Source: Pleurodeles waltl (Eukaryota; Chordata; Amphibia; Caudata; Salamandridae). From it: 64,000 nucleotides of DNA. Below are positions 35,200-45,091 of this stretch, piece after piece. The stretch lies in NCBI RefSeq assembly GCF_031143425.1, contig NC_090440.1:1272163123-1272227122 (forward strand), read 5' to 3'. The notes beneath the pieces were generated by a model. That model did no database searches. It saw nothing but the letters and a program-made list of their open reading frames with translations, and was not told the origin of the DNA. The stretch's first letter is position 1. Each line of letters starts with the position of its first letter. A program made the position numbers and the translations under genes.

Positions 35200-36839
35200 A
35201 CTTTATGGACTGGCCATTGGCCCTGTTGGCACTGTTTAGCTCAGTGAGCTACTAATTAAAGTTTCTGTGTGGCCTGTGTTTGGACTGCACACAGTTCCAC
35301 CCTGGTGTTTGTTTTATTTTTTATGGGTGTGGGGCTATTGTATGTACCATGGTCAAGTTGCAGTGGCCTTCGGTCGGTTACGTAACTCTTGGTGTGGAGT
35401 GTCTGACTTCTGCTGCTGGGAAGGGTTGGGGGGCGTTGCAGAGTGGGTGGGTATGTAACTGTGCCCTTTCCTTCCTTGTGTCGTAGCTTACGCTACTTAC
35501 CGTTGTCGTCTTCGTCAGCAGCTCTTTGTCCATGGCTGCCGCTACACGTTTTGTGGAACTCCGGTGAGTCTTTCCTTCTATTTGTTTCTTTTCCACCTGG
35601 CTTTGTGTGGCGGTGGTTCCAGCCCTGGAACTGGCAGCGGAATGGTGGTTCATAATTTGATGGGCATGTTGGGCCTTTCGACGGCCTACGGGCGGACTCT
35701 GCCGCTGTCAGCGGAACTCCTTTCCTGGTGGTGGGTGGTGCGCGGGATGCGTGTGTTTAGTTTGGATCATTATTTGGCTGTCCGACCCGCTCCTGTGCTG
35801 GCGGTTTCTACCGCTACCGCCGGCGGAGCGGAACGGACCCCAATCTTCATAATGAGGGCCTATATGTCTCTCCTCCAGGGTTGCAAGGTCCACTAGCGGA
35901 TGGTACACTGGTGCATGTCTCAATATCCTCGGGCAGGATATCTAGGATAGAGAGGAAAGAATGTACAATGTGATATTGACAAAACAAATAAAATTTGCAC
36001 ACACCTAACGCTGTAGACATGCTGCACACTGCTGACACATACTATATTGGGCATGCTGAAGAGGCATGGACTCCACCTCTGATGCACATTGTGTCATGCT
36101 CCATATGTGGTACACTGAGCATGTATGTAGCCATGCCATTTACCTATATTGTGACAGGGTAAATCAGCCGACTTGTAACTGGACATGCTGGTCATTAGAC
36201 AGGCAGCCATATAAGGTAACTTTGTCATGCATGTCACATGTTTGTTTCAATCTATGATGGCACAACTGAGGCCTTCTATGCATACCATGAAATTAGGAGT
36301 ATGGAGCACTTTGGGCCAGATTTACACTTTTTGACGCAAAACTGCGCAAAGACAGTTTTGTGTCAAAAAGCTTAGGGCTGACTAGCATCATTTTTTATCA
36401 CGGTCTGGACATCACATACCATGATGCAAGACGGTGCTAAAAAATGGTTAGAGGCACGTTTTTGACATTAACCATTGTGCCTTGTCGTAAGGCAAAATGA
36501 CTTTAACACTGCAAAAATTACTCTTACCTGTTTTACGGCACGTAAAGTCATCTCAAAACTGAAACTTTTTTAATCACATTAGTGTCAACATTGCAGAAAA
36601 CAGTGCAAAGGAGAGGCAAAATGGACCCAGAAAGCCAGGAGAGACCACAGGGTGACTTTAATCAACCAGGAACCAGCCAGGAGGACACACACAAGACCTA
36701 TGGGAGGGAAAAGAAAAATAGAAAGTGCCGTTACTGTGCGGAGGAGCATGAAATACTGGTGAGAGAGGTGACGGAGCATCAACATCAACTCTTAATCATC
36801 TCAAAATTGCCAATTGGCAGGAGAGAGGCAATTTGGCAG

Positions 36840-39800
36840 TGTAGGAAATTCCTCCGTTTTGCCCTGGTCAACCCCACACTTTTTGGACAGGTACTGGTGG
36901 TAACTGACTCTTGGCTGTACCTTAGGTACTGCTTACCAGTCCCAGGGCCAGTGCTCTGTGTAAAGTGGATGTGCAAATTAGGCTAATTATAATTGGCAAA
37001 GTTAACCTACCTATAAGTCCCTAGTATATGGTAGGGCATGGAGGTTTAGGGACCCCAGCATAGGTAGTGTCCCCATAGGTGCACTGCTTCTGTGCCCAGT
37101 GTCATTTTAAAGGCAGGCCTGCCTTGCTTGCTGCTTTTAAATTAAAGTTACATGCAAATTCGACTTTGGAATTAAAAGTAGTTCCAAAGTCTTAAACTAC
37201 CTTATTTTTACATATACGTCACCCCTAAGGTATGCCCTATGTACCCCTAGGGCTGGGTGCCATGTAATTATAAGCAGGGACCTTATAAAAATAGTTTTAT
37301 AAGCCCAGGTAAGGTAAAACAGGCAAATTTGTTTCCCCCTCATTGTAGTGAATGGTCTCCATAGGCTAGAATGGGGAGACTTTATTTTAATTTTTAAAGT
37401 CCCCTTAAGTGACAGATACCAAGGGTTTGGTGTCAAATTAATTGTTATAATAAATCCCACAACTTCCAGTTGTTGGATTTAATATAACTTGTTCAGATAA
37501 AGAGTTTTAAACTTTACCTAAAAAGTTGTCAACTTCAGCCCTGCTGTGTTTTTGCTGCTGTGCTCTGATTGGCCAGCTTCTGGCAGCCTGGCCAGGCTGC
37601 TTTGATGAGGTGTGAAGTGGCCTGGCTTCACACAAAGAGACATGCCTGTGGGAGGAGATCTTCCCTCAGCAGATGGTGAGGTAGGAAGGGAGAGGGCTGC
37701 CAAACTGGTCTTCAAAGGCAGAGAGGGACACTTGGAGCAACCCAGCAACAGCCCACATCCTGCAAACTCAGACAGTTAGGTTCCCTCCTTGATTAGATTA
37801 GGAGAGGGCAGGGGAGGGGTGTGGTTAGGATTTTTAGCCACACCAGTGGGTGGGCTCAGCCAGATGTAACCTCCAAAAATCACTTTCAGCCATGATGGAG
37901 TTTTGAGGAATGTTGCCTCCTGGGATTGATTTTTGCCACACTTCCCAGGAAGTGGTCATCACAGGGGGAAGGACCCTGCACCTGATTGGAGAACCAGGAC
38001 CCCCCTGTTTTTCACCCAGGAGCAGGGATAAAACTGGCAAACCTGCACCCACACCTTAGATACCCATCAGATTCTAACAAGGAAGAACCACAGAAGAAGA
38101 AGGACTGCCCTGCTGGACCCCTGGCCTGCACCTGGACCCTGCACTCTGAAGGACTGCACCAGCTGCACACTTGGGCTTTACCACAAGAAGGACTTTGTCT
38201 GGCTTCAACTGGTTCAAGGAGGGACTCCCTGTTTGCTACAGGTGAAAAACTGCTAACCAGAGTCCTCTGCACCAACTCCTGAAGGAATCAACCAGCTGAC
38301 CACTGTCCAGTGGGCAAAAAGGAGTTTGCACAAGGTGCATTCTGGGAGTTGTAGTCCACCACCCCCAAGGATCATCTCAGAGCTTCTGGAACCTTGGGGT
38401 GAGCTGAGGACCTCTAAAGAACCTTAACGGAACATCTGGAAGAAGATCCAGAAGTTTGGAGAACTTTTGAAAAAAAAGCTTCATAGAGGGACCGACCCGC
38501 CGCAGCAACTGTAGCCGCTTGCTTCAACCGTGACCCGGCCTGACTTGCAGGTTCGTCTCGGTGAATAAAATCTCCAAAAAAGAGACTAAGGGGGTCATTC
38601 TGACTCCCGCCGGGCGCGGTCACAGCGCGCCCGGCGGGAGCTGCCAAAATACCGTACCGCGGTCGGAAGACCGCAGCGGGTATTTTGAGTTTTCCCCTGG
38701 GCTGGCGGGCGGCCTCCAAAAGGCCGCCCGCCAGCCCAGGGGAAAACGACCTTCCCACCATGAAGCCGGCTCGTAATCGAGCCGGCGGAGTGGGAAGGTG
38801 CGACGGGTGCTACTGCACCCGTCGCGTATTTCACTGTCTGCTATGCAGACAGTGAAATACAAGCAGGGCCCTCTTACGGGGGCCCCTGCAGTGCCCATGC
38901 CATTGACATGGGCACTGCAGGGGCCCCCAGGGGCCCCGCGACACCCCCTACTGCCATCCTGTTCCTGGCGGGCGAACCGCCAGGAACAGGATGGCGGTAG
39001 GGGGTGTCAGAATCCCCAAGGAGGCGCAGCATGCTGCGCCGCCTTGGAGGATTCTGACGGGCAGCGGAAAACCGGCGGGAGACCGCCGGTTTTCCTGCAC
39101 TGACCGCGGCCAAAGCGCCGCGGTCAGAATGCCCTGCGGGGCACCGCCGGTCTGTCGGCGGTGCTCCCGCCGACCCTGGCCCCGGCAGTCTGAGACCGCC
39201 GGGGTCAGAATGACCCCCTAAGTCCGAACATAGGAAGTGGACCGGGACCTCCCAGTTAGCGTATCCATGGAGGGTTCCAAGAACGTCGGATCAAGATCCA
39301 GGTTTACCCCGGTCGAAGGATTTTCAGCTCGAAAAAACGACTAAGTCCAAAGGTAAAAGTCTCCACGAGGGCTCCCGCAAAGCGTATCCCGAGGAGAGTT
39401 CCAGGAGGTCGGATTGGACTGGCAGGTTCGTCCCACTGAAGAAAATCTTCAGAAAAACAAATACATCCGAAGGTAAACTTTTGACCGAGGCCTCCTGCGG
39501 GCTGTAGCCGAGCCGGGATCCATCGCGGTGGGCCTTAAACTTTGACTTTGTCCCGGTTGAGGTGCGACCAGATGACCAGATTGGCACTTTTTGTGTCTAG
39601 GCGCTAGAAAATAATAATTCTTTGAAAATTCATATCTCTGGTTCCCCTTATCCGATTTTATTTGTTTTTGTGTCATTTTAAAGATAAAAATATAATCTAT
39701 TTTTATACATTGGTTTTTGATTTTTAAACTGTTTCCTGTGTTTTATTTAATTACTGTTTTGCGATATTTGAATGCTTTACACTCTGTCTCCTAAGTTAAG

Positions 39801-39939
39801 CCTTGTCGCTCATTGCCAAGCTACCAAGGGTTGAGCTGGGTTTAATTTACAGAGACCTAACTGGACCTAAGTGGAGGTTGGTGGCCTATTGCTAAGTCTA
39901 GGTACCTACCTGCCCTAACCAATAACCCATTTTCCAACA
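36840..39939 (+). mobile_element. solo LTR of a gypsy-type element (2.47 kb plus nested MITE)
   Basis: It begins TGTAGGAAAT and ends CCAACA. The flanks are GGCAG (36835-36839) and GACAG (39940-39944), a 5-bp duplication with one mismatch. No internal gag or pol is present, so recombination between two LTRs is likely. Parts of it (the TATAAGTCCCTAGTAT phrase near 37012 and ACGTCACCCCTAAGGTA near 37216) match the 3' LTR of the gypsy element at 62034-64000, so the two belong to related families. A MITE lies at 38590-39218. It may also be a longer decayed element; the 5-bp duplication supports the solo LTR. Confidence 0.75.
38590..39218. mobile_element. 629-bp MITE built of about 14 consecutive hairpins
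   Basis: The ends are perfect 15-bp inverted repeats, GGGGGTCATTCTGAC, flanked by TAA at 38587-38589 and 39219-39221, as for PIF/Harbinger. The whole interior is a chain of stem-loops: 38604-38640, 38645-38687, 38689-38747, 38750-38798, 38800-38825, 38826-38860, 38863-38890, 38878-38928, 38940-39008, 39008-39056, 39066-39095, 39099-39127, 39141-39163 and 39174-39208. Stems are 9-32 bp with loops of mostly 3-7 bases; the 38878-38899/38907-38928 stem is perfect over 22 bp. It has no gene. The ends match family A (A3), so A-type transposase may move it. Confidence 0.93.
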
Positions 39940-42850
39940 GACAGCATACAGTAGACAAGATTAACAGTGTGGCAGAGGTGAGGATAACCGTAACTGAGTG
40001 CTGGAAACCCTGGCATGATTGCAAGCGAAGGACAAGGGGAAAAAATAGCAAGAAACAGGAAGGCAACACTGGAGACTGGAGGTGGTAGTCTGGCACCACA
40101 AGAGGACCTGGACTAGATGGAGGAAATGGTTACAGCGGTCATCCCGGAGGAACTGGTCACCTGAATTGCAGGACAGGACAGCGCAGACTACCAGGAAACA
40201 CCACCAATGCAGGGTAAGTTGCTTGGGAGAAATTAATGCTAAATTGTCACGTGCAAGAAGGGGGAGGCACATAGGATGCACTCAATGCATGTCAAAGGAG
40301 TGCAGAGGGACACATTACTCATCAAGCAAGTTGCACCATGCAGACGTTAGCTACACATGTACCTACGCCTTGCTAGTGCCAGGCACCGCAACACATACAC
40401 AACCTGGACATATGTCAATCACCAGGGCTAAATATTTACATGTACATATGCTGCACATGGGATGGACTTCATGTCTAATGACTTTGCCTCTGGTTGTATC
40501 ATCACAACATCCCTTGCATATTGCCAAATTAACCCTCCAACACGACCAAGACATCAGAGACTAGGAAGTCAGTCAATACAGTTCCTGGGGTTATGTCATG
40601 GTGGTCTACCTTGCAGTAACACCTTGCAATTGCTTTGCCTAATTGCCCAAACACATGTGTGCTGCATCTTACAGCACACAATTCATTGCAAGCATTCCCA
40701 ATAGTATCCAGGTATCTGCTGGTAGCACGACCGCCCGCACATTAATAACACATCCACATACTGCAGCCAACTTTCCATAATGCAGTAAGGATGCCCACTG
40801 GGCGCAGTGAAAAATAATCTGAGCAGGAACTGGGGGAATAGCAGGGTGGCCCTGTATCACTGAAAACATGCCACTACCCAGAGCAACTAAACTGGTGTAG
40901 TGTGGAACCACACATCTTGATGCTGATCAGAACTGTGCCAATACAGAAAATATGTACCACAGATAACAAACTGTAGGCCACAACTACTCTTACACAACCA
41001 TGTGAGACACACAGGAATGGAGAAATAACCGCACACATACAACACATGGAGAATGACTGTGAACATAATGGTGTACAATTTCACATTGACAGGCAGGGGA
41101 TAGTGCGTGGGCAAGTCTGGTGTAGGTAAGACTGCCACTGCAGTGTACCCTTTGCAGGTGGCAGTATGAGTCACACATTGGGATGGTGGGTGGAAATCTG
41201 TCTGCTCATGCTAGCTTTGTGGGACACTTTGCACAACATTGTTGATGGATCAAATAGAGTCAGTGCCAGTCTTGGGGTGCATTGGGTGTGACAGGACATG
41301 CTGCTCTTAGCCCTCCAAATTAGGCAGTGGAAAGGACAAAGGGCAAAGGACAAAGGACAAAGGGCAGGGCATGGGACCCCCTGCACTGCCCATGCCAGGT
41401 GCATGGGCTGTGCGCGGGCACTCAGGGGCACACCACACCACATCACCACCAACCTTTACATGGGGGTTTCACCAACAAGAATGATACGCATGCTCCCCAT
41501 CCCTGGGTCCACCCCTGTGCCTTTGTCAATTTAGCTGCACTGCCACTATGCTGCATCTCTTGCATCATAGTGCAAGGATGGTTGCATTGAGGGGGAGATC
41601 ATAGATGTGTAGTAAGATGCACATTCCAGCACAGACAGCAGATGAAGTGGAAATCTGCTAGGTCCACTTACATCACCATGAGGAGCTATCAACGGAAACA
41701 ACACCATAGTGTCTTGGCAATGCCATCCCTGAGGTGGTGCAAGGTTTCATTACTGCACAGGTGTGTGTGAAACATGTAAGACAGGTACAAGGGGATATTG
41801 CCATGTGTGTTGCCGTGGCTTGACCACGGCAACACCCATTGCATGGCCCTACCATGCAAGTGGATGTATAGGGAGAGTTGACAATAACAAGATGGTGTCA
41901 CTGCACAAAAAGGATATATTTCGCAACTAGTAGATATGACGCACCCAATTGCGCCACCTGAGCTTCCCCTCATGTGACACTTAGGTGGGCCAAATGGCTA
42001 ATAGACTGCAACCATGATGTACAGTAACACTGTTTGGGAAGTAAGATGACAATGAGTCTCCAAAAGCATGTCAGTGATGTGACATGTCAACTGCCACAAA
42101 AACGAAAGATTGCTCTTACACCATCTTATTGTAGAGGGATGATGGCTCTCCTGCTGATCTGCCGGTCCTGGAGTACCCCGATTACCTGGATGACCAGATG
42201 ACAACCATTAGCCAAGAGACCCTCCAAGAAGTCCTGGTATCCCTCCATACACCACCTCCAGTCGCAAGGAGGACAAATAATGCAGCAGCCATCCCAGATA
42301 CCCCACCCAAAACCTCCTTAGTATGACCATCTAGCACCAACATAGCTGAGGACTCCCGGGACCCAGGGACCAGCTTTGAGAGGACAGTGGTAGGTGTCCA
42401 GCGAGAGCTGGCCAAAGAGGTACAGATGGGGATGGAGACTGTGACAGCCACCCTTGAGGATATGGGCATGTGCCTTGTTACGGCCAATGAACATGCTGCA
42501 GCCAAACAAGGCTCACACTCCCCACTGCATGGAGTCCAGCAGTGTCTGCCAGTTTGGGAGGGCAGTTGTTGTGGTCTCTCCCTCATGACAGCAGCGTGAT
42601 TGAGAACAAGCTGGACTCCATGCACCAGGAAGTGGCTTCTCTCAGGGCAGACATGGCTGCCTACCATCGGGATGTTGCTGCTATCCTCAAAAATCTGCAG
42701 CTCCTCCTTGCTGCAGTGATGCCATATGCTGTTCCACAGATTGCAGCTGCCGGAAATTGGGAGTCCACATCTCCAATGCTGAAGGGTGTCTGGCCCCCTC
42801 TATCTCCCACCCACCACCATCAAGGGCAGAGGACGCACCACACACATCGG

Positions 42851-43292
42851 AGGATGAAGATGTGGAACAGATCACTCATAAGAGTTCCTGGTAGCACCAG
42901 CCCATGGCACATGGACAGTGTTTTCCTTTGTCCTGTGCTTGAGATCATACCAGTGTTAGCACAGTTGGACATGTGCACTCTTCACCGACACACTGTTGAC
43001 CTGTCTGCTATGGACTGTCATTGTCTCTCACTTACCAATTGACAATTTATGTTCCTCCGCACTTAACGACACTTCACCCAAGCATGTCCCATGACATGTT
43101 CCTCAACCCTGGACTTGTGTTGCGTCACAATTGTATAAATTTCACAAATGGGGTCAGTGACATGGACATTGTAAAGATTGCACTACGACACTTGTATATA
43201 AACATCTACACAAACAGCATGTCTTTGTGTATTGTGATACATCTACTATGCTTAAGAAGTGTGATGTGTGGAACAATGTCATTAGACACAGA
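42851..43292. other. B2 spacer left of the A3 insertion
   Basis: This is non-coding DNA after the NAIF1-like gene. It ends with AGA (43290-43292), the left target duplication of A3. Confidence 0.5.
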
Positions 43293-44154
43293 GGCCCTCA
43301 TTCTGACCCTGGCGGTCGGTGATAAAGCGGCGGCCAACCCGCCAACAGGCCGGCGGTCCAAAATATGCAATTCTGACCCTGGCGGGAACCGCCAACACAG
43401 CCCGCCGCATTAACACTCCGCCCGCCACGGCGGAACAAACAAACAGCGCGGCGGTCCCCGGCAACAGCCAGGCGGCAGACAATGTACCGCCCACCCTATC
43501 ACGACCCACCAATCCGCCACCTTTTCCGGGGCGGGAGCACCGCCGATAAAAACACGGCGGAAACAGACTACGAACGGGAAAACGCTCACCTCTACATACT
43601 CCACGCGAGATTCCGGCAGTATGGAACCCGAGTTGCAGGTCATCCCCGCACTCCTATACCTGCTCCTGTACCAGGAGCACGCCCGGCGGCGCGGAAGACA
43701 TCGGTGAGTACTGCACCTACGACACAGGGGAGGGAAAAGATTACCGGCACACACCCACCCACCCACACCCACAACAAAACACACACATCAATGCATTCCC
43801 ACAGATCACTGTCACAACCCACAAACCCCCCCCTTCCGAAATAATGCAAAGACCAAAAGAAGAGATCTCAAACGGGCAGATATATTGAAAAATGGACAGC
43901 AGTAATCCAAATAAATAAATAAACTATGTACAAAATATATACAGCTACTAAATGTAGTCCAACCACTGTCCGTGGACCACAGGGGTCCTGAGCAAAGGGG
44001 CAAGGCCCAGTCCCACGACAAGAACTCCACGGAGAGAACACTGCAGGGGCATCAGAAAGAAAAAAGGACAGGCACCTCAGGGGGAAGGGAAGGGGGGGCA
44101 CCTCAGCCACTTGAGTACACGATGCCAGATCCACGAGGGGACTCCATGACCATT

Positions 44155-44398
44155 GGCCATCCTGGGGAGAGCAAAGCCACAGTCCAAACAGTCCATACAG
44201 TGGGTGGCCTGCCCACTGGGCCATCCTGGGGAGAGCAAAGCCACAGTCCAAACAGTCCATACAGTGGGTGGCCTGCCCACTGGGCCATCCTGGGGAGAGC
44301 AAAGCCACAGTCCAAACAGTCCATACAGTGGGTGGCCTGCCCACTGGGCCATCCTGGGGAGAGCAAAGCCACAGTCCAAACAGTCCATAACAGACTCC
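44155..44398. repeat. 64-bp tandem repeat, 3.8 copies
   Basis: GGCCATCCTGGGGAGAGCAA starts at 44155, 44219, 44283 and 44347, an exact 64-bp period, and the units look identical. It lies downstream of the MYPOP-like stop in A3. The long repeated open frames on both strands arise from the repeat, because 64 is not a multiple of 3 and shifts the frame each unit. Confidence 0.95.
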
Positions 44399-44499
44399 AC
44401 TGCCACTGGAGGAGGCATGTTGGCCAGAGGACATCCTGCAGCCCTGCCCGAGACAGATCCTGCCCTGCCACGTCTGCCAAAGGGCCAGCGGTTCCTGCC

Positions 44500-44720
44500 T
44501 GGAAGGGCCCAGTTCAGCGGTTCTTGCCTTGAAGGGCCCAGTTCAGCGGTTCTTGCCTTGAAGGGCCCAGTTCAGCGGTTCTTGCCTTGAAGGGCCCAGT
44601 TCAGCGGTTCTTGAGACGGCGGTCCCCAGCGGAGCGGTGCTGGAGACGGCGGGGCCCAGTTCAGCGGTTCTTGCCTTGAAGGGCCCAGTTCAGCAGTTCT
44701 TGAGATGGCGGTCCCCAGCG
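44500..44720. repeat. 29-bp tandem repeat, interrupted
   Basis: The unit contains GGGCCCAGTTCAGCGGTTCT and recurs every 29 bp from about 44507, with a GAGACGGCGG variant in between. It merges into looser repeats of a GGGCAGCGGCTATGGGGGT type up to about 45000. Confidence 0.85.
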
Positions 44721-45091
44721 GAGCGGTGCTGGAGACGGCGGCCATTCTATGGCCAACTGCTCATTGCCTGGTGGTGCCCTCCTGGGCAGCGGGGATGGTG
44801 CTCCTTCAATGCCCACCTGGGCTGTGGGTGGTGGGGCCCTCCTGGCCAGCAGGGCTGGGTCCTCCCTGGGCAGCGGCTATGGGGGTGGTGGGCTCTCCCG
44901 GGGCAGCTGTGCCGGTTCCTCCCGGGGCAGCGGCTATGGGGGTTGCGGGCTCCTCCTGGGCAGCTGTGACGGGTCCTCCATGGGCAGCAGGCCTGCTGCC
45001 TGACTTCTCCGCCTTGCTGCCCTTGCCCTCCTTAGTCGGGAGTCTGTGGCCCTTTCCTCCCTTTGGAGCTGTGGCTGTTGAAGGTGGCTGG

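Larger units (their letters stand above)
28398..35860. mobile_element. Harbinger family A, copy A2 (7.46 kb, complete ends)
   Basis: The left end is GGCGGTCATTATG (28398) and the right end, on the minus strand, GGCCCTCATTATG (ending 35860); 11 of 13 bases match. TAT at 28395-28397 and 35861-35863 is the target duplication. Gene order on the plus strand is NAIF1-like (+), HARBI1 (-), MYPOP-like (+), the same as A3 in reverse. Subterminal DNA is rich in CCGCC/GGCGG. All three genes are broken, so this copy is dead. It is inserted in the transposase gene of A1. Confidence 0.9.
27362..35923 (-). pseudogene. HARBI1-like: HARBI1-like transposase of copy A1, split by A2
   Basis: The coding parts, in reading order, are 35923-35864, then (after the A2 insertion, 28397-28398 to 35860-35863) 28394-27833, and, after an intron (GTATGT donor, CAG acceptor), 27729-27362. 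The N-terminus VYHPLVDLATLEERHI is on one side of A2 and NQPYHLNHQTIMDL on the other; excising A2 with one TAT restores the frame. Catalytic blocks are FPGSVHDSF and MERTFGLLNSRFRCL; the first block reads GPIDDTHIA instead of GAIDGTHIA. The start codon is TTG where an ATG is expected. The tail is acidic (ESDEEADEDG). An in-frame break occurs near 28060 (M/GPID). Confidence 0.85.
23935..36312. mobile_element. Harbinger family A, copy A1 (left part, split by A2)
   Basis: The left end reads GGTCCTCATTACAAG at 23935, matching the family pattern GGxxxTCATT. Inside are a NAIF1-like gene (plus strand) and HARBI1 (minus strand). A2 is inserted at 28398-35860 within HARBI1. At 36313 the sequence switches to the left end of family B copy B2, so the third gene and the right end of A1 are missing from the window and may lie beyond B2. 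The left TSD cannot be checked without the right end. Confidence 0.75.
36621..42850 (+). pseudogene. NAIF1-like Myb/SANT protein of copy B2, broken by a solo LTR
   Basis: Exon 1 is 36621-36839 joined to 39945-40213 across the LTR, with donor GTAAGT. Exon 2 starts at 42135 after GTAG. The domain reads HEILVREVTEHQHQLL, REAIWQ, then after the LTR HTVDKINSVAEVRITVTE and ECWKPWHDCKRRT. The LTR and one 5-bp duplication come out cleanly in frame. After that come a frameshift near 40070, a TAG and a TGA before the donor. Exon 2 has DLPVLEYPDYLDDQ and, in another frame from about 42590, a C-terminal helix (ENKLDSMHQEVASLRADMAA). The intron (40214-42134) holds no gene. The exact 3' end is uncertain. 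Confidence 0.8.

Noticed and set aside
44077..44590. Apparent tandem-repeat proteins of 110-190 residues on both strands
   Set aside because: They come from the 64-bp and 29-bp DNA repeats, which shift the frame each unit; no start context and no homologue in A2.
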